This document shows positions 36,002-43,904 of a stretch of 64,000 nucleotides of DNA, in pieces. The position numbers and the translations under genes were made by a program. Within the stretch, counting starts at the first letter, position 1; every line of letters starts with the position of its first letter. The notes under the pieces are model-generated. The model made no database searches, was not told the DNA's origin, and saw nothing but the letters and a program-made list of their open reading frames with translations. Source of the stretch: Pseudomonadota bacterium (GTDB lineage: Bacteria > Pseudomonadota > Gammaproteobacteria > Steroidobacterales > Steroidobacteraceae); assembly GCA_023423935.1 (NCBI GenBank), contig JAFAEQ010000075.1, forward strand, positions 124,001 through 188,000, in the 5' to 3' direction.

Positions 36002-36523
36002 TCAATTGAGCGCGGGCGATTCGTTCACATTCCCCACCAGTTGCTTGAGACGCGCTGCGAGACTGCAGCGATCGTCCTCTGTGAGAAACCTGCCCACTTC
36101 GCAAACGCGGCCGTGCGACTCGAGCGTGAGTCGGCTTGGATGCAGCGCCGTTGAAGGGGCGTGGAGTTTAACCTTCGCCCAATGACGAGGAAATACCGAA
36201 GTTTGCTGCTTATGGTTTAAGCATCGCACGACCGTCACGGAATCGGTCGTGATCGTGATGATCTCGCGCTCCTGTCCCTTGCGCATGGAGTGCCACACCG
36301 CCCAGATCAGCAGCGCGATTTCGAGACCAGCAAAGGGCAGCACAGGCCAGAATCCCAACGCGGCAAAGAACCCGGCGACCGCGAATGTCTGGGCAGCGAC
36401 GATGCCGATGAATATGCGAGCGGTGCGCGGGGTCAGCGAGCAGCGGGCCGACAGTTCGAATCGTCGCTCCTCGCCGCCCATGACGGGGATCGAAGCGAGC
36501 CTGAAAGCGGCGTCAGAGTTCAT
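36002..36523 (-). CDS. DUF2244 family membrane protein
   Basis: 173 residues. Two helices (RIFIGIVAAQTFAVAGFFAALGFWPVLPFAGLEIALLIWAVWHSM) followed by a soluble part with VTVVRCLNHKQQTSVFPRHWAKVKL and SHGRVCEVGRFLTEDDR, the DUF2244 pattern. These proteins often stand just upstream of oxidase subunit II, as here (105 bases), and are suspected to take part in oxidase assembly. Function unproven. Confidence 0.85.
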   Translation of the reverse strand: MNSDAAFRLASIPVMGGEERRFELSARCSLTPRTARIFIGIVAAQTFAVAGFFAALGFWPVLPFAGLEIALLIWAVWHSMRKGQEREIITITTDSVTVVRCLNHKQQTSVFPRHWAKVKLHAPSTALHPSRLTLESHGRVCEVGRFLTEDDRCSLAARLKQLVGNVNESPALN

Positions 36524-36688
36524 TTCGACCCGGGAACGTGGGAGAGGCTGATGCTAGCGGAGCCCGCGAGGCGCGTGCAACGCGTAAATCCCAGTAGCAC
36601 AAGGAGTTTTTACCTTCCGGGCCGCATCGATCGTCGGACAGGCGCGTTGAAGAGTCCGCCCAGCAGCTGCTGGTATTTCCGGCGGTAG

Positions 36689-36704
36689 AGTTTTAATTAA
36701 AACT
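36689..36704. promoter_or_regulatory. perfect 16-base AT-only-core palindrome
   Basis: AGTTTTAATTAAAACT is a perfect palindrome in otherwise GC-rich DNA, between the bioC stop and the DUF2244 start. It could be an operator for the DUF2244-oxidase operon. No promoter hexamers next to it were convincing, and the cognate regulator is unknown. Confidence 0.4.
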
Positions 36705-36758
36705 AACGTTCTCCTCCGAAAGCCAGATCATCATTGATGACCGATTCAGAATTAGTGA

Positions 36759-37643
36759 TCATTTGTTGCGACGGCTCAGCTGGGTGAGCGGCACGACCGC
36801 CTCGCCTCCTGTTTTGCGTCGGCGGCCCTCAGCTGCCCACGCATGACCGTATACAACCTCGAGGGTCACGGGCCAGCGTCCCTCGATGCGGGTGTCGTCG
36901 AGCAGCTGCTGAAATCGTTGCGCCTGGCCCCTTCCGAGCAGGCCGGGGCGTCGCGCATGGGTCAGATTGGTCGATCCGGTGGAGCGCAGCTCGCGCCACA
37001 GGCTCTGCGGTTCGCCGTACGTGATGGTCAGGCGTTCGGTGTCCATGACCGGCTCGGCGAAGCCCGCCCGTACGAGCGCATCGCCAATGTCGTGCATGTC
37101 GATGAAGCGGTGAATGTGCGTGTGACGATCGACTTGGGCCCAGATCGCGCGCAATTCCTTGAGGGAGTCCGGACCGAGAGATGCAAACGTCAGGAGTCCG
37201 CCAGTCCGGATCACCCGGCGCGCTTCCTCGAAAATGGCGTCGGGATCGCTCGACCACTGCAACATTAAATTGCTGAGAACCATGTCGATGCTGCCGGCCG
37301 CGAACGGCAGACGATGCGCATCGCCCGCGACGCGCTGAAATTTGCGCAACCAGCGCTGCTGCCGGCGGGCCTGCACGAGCATCTGCTGCGACAGGTCGAA
37401 CGCGACGACCAGTGCGCCGGGGTAGCGATCCTGAAGCAATCGCGCCCCGTGTCCTGTCGCCGCGCCCAGATCCAGCACCGTCTGGGGCTGCAACCGAACC
37501 ACGTCCAGGCGTTCGAGCAGCCGCCCGCGTATCTCGCTGTGGATGGCGGCTCCTGCATCGAAGCTCGCCGCCGCCCGATCGAACGCGCGACGTACGCGGC
37601 GGACATCGAGAGAGTATTCGTCTATGGGAATGGGGCCGGACAT
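36759..37643 (-). CDS. bioC: malonyl-ACP O-methyltransferase BioC
   Basis: 294 residues. A class I SAM-dependent methyltransferase: motif I VLDLGAATGHGARLLQ, then VVAFDLSQQML (motif II acid), and the BioC-typical start VRRVRRAFDRAAASFDAGAAIHSEIRGRLLERL. It methylates malonyl-ACP so that fatty acid synthesis can build the pimeloyl chain of biotin. Somewhat longer than E. coli BioC (251). It follows bioB by 40 bases; bioF, bioH, bioD and bioA are not in the window. Confidence 0.9.
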   Translation of the reverse strand: MSGPIPIDEYSLDVRRVRRAFDRAAASFDAGAAIHSEIRGRLLERLDVVRLQPQTVLDLGAATGHGARLLQDRYPGALVVAFDLSQQMLVQARRQQRWLRKFQRVAGDAHRLPFAAGSIDMVLSNLMLQWSSDPDAIFEEARRVIRTGGLLTFASLGPDSLKELRAIWAQVDRHTHIHRFIDMHDIGDALVRAGFAEPVMDTERLTITYGEPQSLWRELRSTGSTNLTHARRPGLLGRGQAQRFQQLLDDTRIEGRWPVTLEVVYGHAWAAEGRRRKTGGEAVVPLTQLSRRNK

Positions 37644-37683
37644 GGCCGCGCACCATAGAGCATGCCGGCAAGCGGCGGAATGC

Positions 37684-38715
37684 TCAGGCGTGAGCGGATT
37701 CGTGCCGACAGGCCGAGGCTTCGCTCGGAGCAGACGGCTGCTGCGCTTTGAGTCCCAGCTTCGCGAACAGCATCGCGTCGTGATTCTCGTCCGGATTCTC
37801 GGTCGTCAGCAGCTTGTCGCCGTAGAAAATCGAATTGGCGCCGGCGAGAAAGCACAGTGCCTGCATTTCCTCACTCATCGCCGAGCGTCCCGCCGACAGT
37901 CGTACATAGGCGCGCGGCATCAACAGGCGCGCGACGGCGATGGCCCGCACGAACTCGACGCCTTCGACCTTCTCCGCGCCGTGCAGCGGCGTACCTGGAA
38001 TCTGCATGAGCTGATTGATCGGCACACTTTCGGGATGCTGAGGCAACGTTGCGAGCGTATGCAGCAACTGTGCGCGATCGAGCTGGGTTTCGCCCATCCC
38101 CAGAATGCCACCGCAGCAGACCTTCAATCCCGCGTCGCGGACGGCAGCGAGGGTATCGAGCCGATCCTGATACGTGCGCGTCGTGATGATTTCCCGATAG
38201 TGCGACTCGGACGTATCGAGGTTGTGGTTGTAGTAGTCGAGGCCCGCCTCTTTCAGCTCGCGCGCCTGCTGCGGTGTCAGCATGCCGAGCGTCGCACACG
38301 TCTCCAGGCCGAGCGCGCGAACGCCTTTCACCATCTCGGCGATCTGCGCCAACTGCTTTGGCTTGGGACTGCGATAGGCCGCGCCCATGCAAAACCGTGT
38401 TGCGCCGTTGGCTTTCGCGGCGCGCGCTCGCTCGAGCACTTCGGCCACATCCATCAGCGGCTCGTTCTGAAGGCCCGTCTTGAAACGAATGCTTTGCGAG
38501 CAATACGAGCAGTCCTCCGGGCAGGCGCCGGTCTTGATCGAAAGCAATGTGCTGATCTGAACCTCGTTCGGATCGAAGTTCGCACGGTGGACCCGCTGTG
38601 CGTGATAGATCAAATCCGCGAAAGGCAGCGCGAACAATGCGCGGACCTCGGCGAGTTGCCAGTCATGACGCACTTCGCCCAACCGCATCAGATCCACTGC
38701 CGCCGCACTCGTCAT
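37684..38715 (-). CDS. bioB: biotin synthase
   Basis: 343 residues. Radical SAM enzyme with the cluster motif CPEDCSYCSQS (CxxxCxxC) and the conserved YNHNLDTSESHYREIITTRTYQDRL segment that binds dethiobiotin and the auxiliary cluster region. It inserts sulfur into dethiobiotin. Several in-frame ATGs occur; the one at 38715 is best spaced from GGGGA. First gene of bioB-bioC, divergent from comF with 94 bases between starts. No BirA-type operator palindrome was recognised there. Confidence 0.96.
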   Translation of the reverse strand: MTSAAAVDLMRLGEVRHDWQLAEVRALFALPFADLIYHAQRVHRANFDPNEVQISTLLSIKTGACPEDCSYCSQSIRFKTGLQNEPLMDVAEVLERARAAKANGATRFCMGAAYRSPKPKQLAQIAEMVKGVRALGLETCATLGMLTPQQARELKEAGLDYYNHNLDTSESHYREIITTRTYQDRLDTLAAVRDAGLKVCCGGILGMGETQLDRAQLLHTLATLPQHPESVPINQLMQIPGTPLHGAEKVEGVEFVRAIAVARLLMPRAYVRLSAGRSAMSEEMQALCFLAGANSIFYGDKLLTTENPDENHDAMLFAKLGLKAQQPSAPSEASACRHESAHA

Positions 38716-38809
38716 CTGCATTCCCCGGAAAACGCCACATAAATGCATGCCGCAGGCTGGACTGCGGGCCGCAGAGTATTCGCAGCCAGGGAATGGGCTG
38801 TCAACCAAG

Positions 38810-39556
38810 ATGTCGAATACGAGTCGACAAGCGAAAGTGCTACAGGCGTTGGGCTTCATTGCGACATCGCTCTGGCCGGCAACTTGCGTGCTGTGCGGTC
38901 GTCGCAGCGACATTACGTCGCGGGATCTGTGCAGTGATTGCGAAGCCGACCTGCCTGCGAACGATCGTGCTTGCAGCGTCTGTGCGGAGCCACTCGCTAC
39001 GGATGCGCGCGAGCTCATCTGCGGACAATGCTTGAGGCGCAGGCCGCGTTTCGATGCCGCGCTGTGCGCTTTCCGTTACGCCTATCCGCTCGATGCTCTC
39101 GTACGGTCACTGAAGTACCGCAATCAGAGTGCGCATGCTCGCGTGCTCGGCGATCTGCTGGCCCATCGATTGCGACGAAGTATCGAGGATCCTGTGCCCG
39201 AACTGATCCTGCCCGTACCGCTTGCGAACGGCCGATTTCGGGAGCGCGGCTATAACCAGGCGCTCGAGATCGGACGCCGTCTCGAGCGTCTCCTGCACAT
39301 TCCCATGTCCACCGATCTCATCGTCCGCACGCGCGAAACGCCGGAACAGGCGGGCCTGGACCGCAAGCAGCGGCGCAAGAACATTCGCAATGCGTTTGCA
39401 CTGTCTCGCAAGCCGCAGGTCCGACACGTCGCGATCGTTGACGATGTCATTACGACAGGCAGCACGGTGAATGAGATTGCGCGCGTGCTGCGCAAGGCAG
39501 GCGTTCGGCGCGTACAGGTGTGGGCAGTAGCGAGAACGGCGGGAACGCGCAATTAG
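38810..39556 (+). CDS. ComF family protein (phosphoribosyltransferase-like)
   Basis: 248 residues. An N-terminal zinc-ribbon of the double-zinc type (CVLCGRRS... CSDC... CSVCAEPL... CGQC) is followed by a type I phosphoribosyltransferase domain with the PRPP loop VAIVDDVITTGSTVNEIA and NGRFRERGYNQALEIGRRL. ComF/GntX proteins help DNA uptake during transformation in some bacteria. Start at 38810 is the nearest ATG to the homologous part, but lacks a strong RBS. Often adjacent to bioB or bioH in gammaproteobacteria. Confidence 0.88.
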   Translation: MSNTSRQAKVLQALGFIATSLWPATCVLCGRRSDITSRDLCSDCEADLPANDRACSVCAEPLATDARELICGQCLRRRPRFDAALCAFRYAYPLDALVRSLKYRNQSAHARVLGDLLAHRLRRSIEDPVPELILPVPLANGRFRERGYNQALEIGRRLERLLHIPMSTDLIVRTRETPEQAGLDRKQRRKNIRNAFALSRKPQVRHVAIVDDVITTGSTVNEIARVLRKAGVRRVQVWAVARTAGTRN

Positions 39557-39681
39557 CAATGAGCAATCACTTAATGAGTAGTGAGCAATGAGTAATGAGT
39601 AACTAAAGAGAGAAATGAGAAAGGGAGGAAAGGGAGCGAGCGCATTGCGCTCGCGTTTCCGCGTTACTCATTACTCATTGT
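39551..39681. repeat. inverted TGAGTAA heptad array
   Basis: Left arm 39551-39603 repeats AATGAGTA/GTGAGCA heptads about seven times with slips; right arm 39662-39681 is GTTACTCATTACTCATTG, its complement, beginning one base earlier. Centre carries a GCGAGCGC-ATT-GCGCTCGC hairpin (39636-39654). The right arm provides the ubiA stop codon (39675-39677) and the left arm begins within the comF stop region. Confidence 0.85.
39636..39654. terminator. GC-rich hairpin between convergent comF and ubiA
   Basis: GCGAGCGC-ATT-GCGCTCGC, a perfect 8-base-pair stem with a 3-base loop, followed on the + strand by GTTTCC. The T-run is short, so a factor-independent terminator is possible but not certain. The convergent position favours a terminator role. 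Confidence 0.45.
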
Positions 39682-40625
39682 CGAAAGACGTATTCCAGCG
39701 CGATGCCGAAGAAGATCGCCATGCCGTAGTAGTTGTTGTTCAGGAAGGCCTTGAAGCATTCCTCGGGTTTACGATCGCGGATCAGATATTGCTGGTAGAG
39801 CGCGAACATCGCGGCGACGGCGAGTCCCAGTCCGTACCACAGGCTCAATTCGAGTTCGCGGCCCGCGAGCCACAGAGCGAACAGGCTCATGAGCTGCATG
39901 ATGCCGATGATGAAGCGATCGGCGTCGCCAAACAGAATGGCGCTGGAGCGAATGCCGAGCTTGCGATCGTCGTCGCGATCGACCATTGCGTACATGGTGT
40001 CATATGCCATGGTCCACAGCAGCCCCGCGATGAACAGCAACCACGCCATTCTCGGCAGCGAGCCCGTGTGCGCCGAATAGATCATCGGAATCGACCAGGT
40101 GAAGGCTGCGCCCAGATAGAACTGCGGCAACGGAAAGAAGCGCTTCATGAACGGATAGGTCAGCAGCAGAAACGCGCCGACCAGCGCGAGCAATTGCGTC
40201 GTGTGATCGAGCGTCAGCACGAGCCCGAGCGCGATGAGTCCCAGACTGATGCACAACGCCAACGCCTCGATCGGATCGAGCGCCCCTGTGGCCAGCGGCC
40301 GATCACGCGTGCGCGCGACCTGGCCGTCGAAGTTGCGATCTGCATAGTCGTTGATCGCGCATCCCGCCGAGCGCGTGAGAATCGTGCCGAGGACGAATAC
40401 GAGGAATACGTGCTGATCCGGCCTGCCGCCCGAAGACAGCCACAGACCCCACAGCACCGGCCACAGCAGCAGATAAATTCCGATCGGTTTGTCGAGTCGC
40501 AGCAGTCGCCCGTAGGCCTGCGCTCTGGCGGCCGCCGCTGGGAGAATCTCCGCGACGAATGCGCTCGAGCCGAGCCTGTGGCCGAGCCAGCGCAGGCGAT
40601 CGCCGATGGGAGCAGGGGAATTCAT
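39675..40625 (-). CDS. ubiA: 4-hydroxybenzoate polyprenyltransferase
   Basis: 316 residues with about eight helices and both Asp-rich prenyl diphosphate sites: NDYADRNFDGQVARTRDRPL and DRDDDRKLGIRSSA. It attaches the polyprenyl tail to 4-hydroxybenzoate in ubiquinone synthesis. Start at 40625 (MNSPAPIGDRLRWLG) is about 25 residues longer than E. coli UbiA; later starts are lacking. The stop codon TGA lies inside a repeat arm. It follows recG on the same strand, a known gammaproteobacterial order. Confidence 0.94.
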   Translation of the reverse strand: MNSPAPIGDRLRWLGHRLGSSAFVAEILPAAAARAQAYGRLLRLDKPIGIYLLLWPVLWGLWLSSGGRPDQHVFLVFVLGTILTRSAGCAINDYADRNFDGQVARTRDRPLATGALDPIEALALCISLGLIALGLVLTLDHTTQLLALVGAFLLLTYPFMKRFFPLPQFYLGAAFTWSIPMIYSAHTGSLPRMAWLLFIAGLLWTMAYDTMYAMVDRDDDRKLGIRSSAILFGDADRFIIGIMQLMSLFALWLAGRELELSLWYGLGLAVAAMFALYQQYLIRDRKPEECFKAFLNNNYYGMAIFFGIALEYVFRQ

Positions 40626-40745
40626 GTCACTGGGCCCGCAAGACACCGCAAGAAGACTGGAAAAAGATCGCCGATCCGAGCCGTTTGCCGCCAGCGCAGA
40701 CCAGGATGCTCCTTCTTCTGCCATTTCCACTTCGGCTCAGCGCGT

Positions 40746-42857
40746 TCACACCTTTGCGAACTGTTCGCCGCGGCCCGTCCATCGACGCAGAAGCGGCGCT
40801 ATGTTGTCCTCATTCTGCGCCAGCATCAATTCGGCGGTGTGCTGCACTGTCGGCAGCAGATCCGCATCGCGCATGAGATCGGCGACACGCATCTGCTGCA
40901 GACCGGTCTGTCGCGTGCCCAGCAGCTCGCCAGGACCGCGCAGCTCGAGATCGCGACGTGAGATTTCAAAGCCATCGTTGGTCGAGCGCATGACGGCAAG
41001 CCGCTCACGTGCGACTTCGGTCAGCGGTGGACGATACAGCAGCACGCAGGTGCTTTCGGCCGAACCGCGACCGACGCGTCCGCGCAGCTGATGCAGTTGC
41101 GCAAGTCCCATGCGCTCGGCGTTTTCGATGACCATGAGGCTCGCGTTGGGCACATCGACACCCACCTCGATGACCGTGGTTGCGACGAGCAGATCGATGT
41201 TGCCGGCTTTGAACTCGTTCATCACCGCATCTTTCTCGCGACCCGGCATACGACCGTGGATCAATGCCACGCGCAATTCGGACAGCGCCTCCGATAGCAC
41301 TCGCGCAGTTTCCTCGGCGGCCTGTGCTTCCAGCTGCTCGGATTCCTCGATGAGCGGGCAGACCCAGTACGCCTGGCGACGCATGCGACAGGCATCGCGT
41401 ATTCGCACGACCACTTCGTCGCGACGTGTTTCCGCCAGTGCGACCGTTTTCACCGGCGTGCGCCCTGGCGGCAGTTCGTCGATCACCGAAACGTCGAGAT
41501 CTGCATAGGCAGTCATCGCCAGCGTTCGCGGAATAGGAGTCGCCGTCATGATGAGTTGATGCGGATAGCGCCCCGCCGCCGCGCCCTTCTCTCGTAGCAA
41601 GAGTCGTTGATGCACGCCGAAGCGATGCTGTTCATCGATGATCGCAAGTCCCAGTTGCTTGAACTCGACATGCTCCTGAAAGAGTGCGTGCGTGCCGATC
41701 GCTACGTGCGCATGGCCCGAGGCGAGATCTGCCAGTGCCTGATTGCGTGCACCGGCTGTGCGCTTGCCCGTCAACAGCGCGATGTTGAGATCGAGCGCCT
41801 CGAACCATTTCGAGAAATTCCTGCAGTGCTGTTCTGCGAGCAGCTCGGTGGGCGCCATCACGGCAGCCTGGAAGCCTGCTTCGACGGCGCGCACCGCGGC
41901 GAGTGCAGCCACGACTGTCTTGCCGCTACCGACGTCGCCTTGTACGAGCCGCATCATCGGACTTGCGCGCGCAAGATCGCGCTCGATCTCGGACCAGGCG
42001 CGCGACTGGGCGCCCGTCAGACGAAAGGGCAGGGATTGCACGAATCGATAGAGCAGGCGCGAATCCCCTTCGAACCCCCAGCCGGGATCGGTTTGGATGG
42101 ATCGTCGCAGCAATCGCAGGCTCAAGTGGTGAGCGAGCAGCTCTTCGAACGCGAGTCGTCGCTGAGCCGGGTGCTTGTACTGCGACATCAGCTCGAGGCT
42201 CGCATCGGGCGGAGGACGATGGACGTAGAGCAACGCCTCGCGCAGCGAAGGCAGTTCGAGTTCCCGCAGCACCTCCGGCGGCAGCCAGTCACGCACGGAT
42301 TCGTTCGCGACTTCGCGCAGCGCCATGTCGGTGAGTTGCCGCAATCGGCCCTGCTGCACGCCCTCAGTCGTGGGGTAAATGGGCGTGAGCGCAGTCTCCC
42401 CCGTGCCACTTGCGTCAGTCGCGACGCGCCGATATTCGGGATGCACGATCTCGTAGCCGCTCAGACTGCGGCGAATTTCGCCGAAGCAGCGAATGCGGGT
42501 GCCGCGGGCGAGTGCTTGCTGCTGCGAAGCAGAGAAATGAAAGAAGCGCAGCGTGAGCGAACCGGAGCCGTCCGAAATGCGACACAGCAATTGCCGCCGG
42601 CCGCGGAATGCGACCTCCGTCAGCTGCACCTCGCCTTCGACGACGGCTCGTTCGCCGAGTTGCAATGAACCGATCGCAGATACGCGCGTGCGATCTTCAT
42701 ATCGCGATGGCAGCAGAAACAGCAGATCCTGCACGGTGAAGATGCCGAGCTTCTGCAATTTCTCCGCAAGCGCCTCGCCTACGCCTTTCAGCGACGTTAC
42801 AGGACGCAGCTCGGGGCTGATCGCCCCGCGAGATTTGGTTGATAGAGAGTTGTTCAT
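40746..42857 (-). CDS. recG: ATP-dependent DNA helicase RecG
   Basis: 703 residues. N-terminal wedge with OB fold (LGERAVVEGEVQLTEVAFRGRRQLLCRISDGSG), then superfamily 2 motifs: Walker A QGDVGSGKTVVA, DEQHRFGVHQR (DExH), TATPIPRTLA (III), ATTVIEVGVDVPNA (V) and QLRGRVGRG (VI). RecG reverses stalled forks and processes R-loops and recombination intermediates. Length agrees with the family (~690). Confidence 0.97.
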   Translation of the reverse strand: MNNSLSTKSRGAISPELRPVTSLKGVGEALAEKLQKLGIFTVQDLLFLLPSRYEDRTRVSAIGSLQLGERAVVEGEVQLTEVAFRGRRQLLCRISDGSGSLTLRFFHFSASQQQALARGTRIRCFGEIRRSLSGYEIVHPEYRRVATDASGTGETALTPIYPTTEGVQQGRLRQLTDMALREVANESVRDWLPPEVLRELELPSLREALLYVHRPPPDASLELMSQYKHPAQRRLAFEELLAHHLSLRLLRRSIQTDPGWGFEGDSRLLYRFVQSLPFRLTGAQSRAWSEIERDLARASPMMRLVQGDVGSGKTVVAALAAVRAVEAGFQAAVMAPTELLAEQHCRNFSKWFEALDLNIALLTGKRTAGARNQALADLASGHAHVAIGTHALFQEHVEFKQLGLAIIDEQHRFGVHQRLLLREKGAAAGRYPHQLIMTATPIPRTLAMTAYADLDVSVIDELPPGRTPVKTVALAETRRDEVVVRIRDACRMRRQAYWVCPLIEESEQLEAQAAEETARVLSEALSELRVALIHGRMPGREKDAVMNEFKAGNIDLLVATTVIEVGVDVPNASLMVIENAERMGLAQLHQLRGRVGRGSAESTCVLLYRPPLTEVARERLAVMRSTNDGFEISRRDLELRGPGELLGTRQTGLQQMRVADLMRDADLLPTVQHTAELMLAQNEDNIAPLLRRWTGRGEQFAKV

Positions 42858-43000
42858 GCTTCGCCGTCCATGGCGAGTTTAGAACACGAGCCCCGCAGTA
42901 GCGGTCGTCGGGTCACTGCGAATATCAGGGCGAAAGGCGAGAGCACGCGGTTACCTGGCGGACGAGCACGCGGGTGAGCTGTACAGCCGATTCGGTCGTG

Positions 43001-43088
43001 ATGTCACCCCGGCGGAAGGCCGGGGCCTCGTGACCAACGCGAATCCTGCGGGAGATCCCGGCCTTCGCCTGGCCTTCGCCGGGATGAC
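43001..43088. repeat. two facing CCGGCGAAGGCCGG-type palindromic repeats
   Basis: ATGTCACCCCGGCGGAAGGC (extends to 43027) and, inverted, GGCCTTCGCCGGGATGAC at 43071-43088 with an extra CCGGCCTTCGC at 43058-43068. This is the common proteobacterial GTCATCCCGGCGAAGGCCGGGAT palindrome type. They lie between recG and ridA, a 287-base gap with no gene. Confidence 0.7.
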
Positions 43089-43144
43089 GGCCCAAGCAGC
43101 ACTCTCGAATCAGTCGTTACAGTCTTGTTGCCGAGGTGAAGGTG

Positions 43145-43528
43145 TCAGCCCAGCTCGAGCACGCAATCCATCTCGACGGCAGCGCCCTTGGGCAACGCAG
43201 CAACCTGCACGGCCGCGCGAGCCGGATACGGCTCCTGAAAATACTCGGCCATGATCTGATTGAGCAGCGCGAAATTCGACAAGTCGGTGAGAAACACGTT
43301 GAGCTTCGTCACGCTCGCAAACGTGCCGCCCGAAGCGACGATGATGGCCTTCAGGTTCTCGAACACACGTCGAATCTGCGCATCCATCGAACTCGTCACC
43401 ATCTCGCCCGTCCGCGGATCGAGCGGAATCTGCCCGGAGACATACACGGTGCTGCCGACTTTGACAGCTTGCGAGTACGTGCCGACAGCGGCGGGAGCGT
43501 CAGGGGTGGTGATGATGGTGCGGGGCAT
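43145..43528 (-). CDS. ridA: RidA family enamine/imine deaminase
   Basis: 127 residues. Complete RidA signature: PAAVGTYSQAVKVGSTVYVSGQIPLDP at the start, the catalytic Arg in the DAQIRRVFENLKAIIVASG helix region (R at IRR), and the C-terminal EPYPARAAVQVAALPKGAAVEMDCVL. Hydrolyses reactive 2-aminoacrylate-type enamines. Stands directly downstream of spoT, a gammaproteobacterial arrangement, although here a 376-base composite repeat separates them. Confidence 0.95.
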   Translation of the reverse strand: MPRTIITTPDAPAAVGTYSQAVKVGSTVYVSGQIPLDPRTGEMVTSSMDAQIRRVFENLKAIIVASGGTFASVTKLNVFLTDLSNFALLNQIMAEYFQEPYPARAAVQVAALPKGAAVEMDCVLELG

Positions 43529-43541
43529 GGGGATCCTTCAA

Positions 43542-43902
43542 GAAGGTGCTAGGTGCTAGGCCCTAGGCAAATTGGTTGAGTCACTAGCTAACTAGTCTGC
43601 TAGTCCGCTAGCCGGAATGAAAGAAGCAGCTTCGCTCACGTCGAGCAGCGCACTGCTGCTGCGGTTCTGTTGGATTTCTGTGGGTTCGACTTCAGTCGAG
43701 CTCTGTTTCGCTTCTGGCTAGCGGACTAGCAGCTCGCTTACACGAGAGGGTCCTACGGAAGGTGCTAGGCCCTAGGTTCTAGGCGCTAGCCAGAGCACAG
43801 GCACTGACGATTGTGCGACGAGCCTTTGACGCAGACCAGCAAGCTCGACGAGGTTCCGAAACAGCTAGGGCCTAGCGCCTAGTACCTAGCGCCTAGTACC
43901 TC
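43542..43902. repeat. composite nested repeat element between spoT and ridA
   Basis: Reading left to right: TAGG arm (43542-43567), GCTAGTC-family arm (43579-43616), a centre with a REP copy (43680-43701), the complementary GCTAGTC arm (43714-43736), a second TAGG arm (43759-43792), a unique centre, and the complementary TAGG arm (43864-43902) ending 2 bases before the spoT stop. One octad array is thus embedded between heptad arms. There is no gene in these 376 bases. Confidence 0.85.
43680..43701 (+). repeat. REP palindrome, same family as at 14971
   Basis: GTGGGTTCGACTTCAGTCGA followed by GC: an internal palindrome TCGACT-TC-AGTCGA behind the terminal GTGGGT box. Matches the copies at 14971-14992 (same orientation) and 15001-15022 (inverted). 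In both loci it sits inside an array built from the GCTAGTC unit. Confidence 0.75.
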
Positions 43903-43904
43903 AG

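Noticed and set aside
43542..43902. CRISPR-like array
   Set aside because: Units are 7-8 bases with no spacers of regular length and there are no cas genes; the arms are simple tandem repeats.
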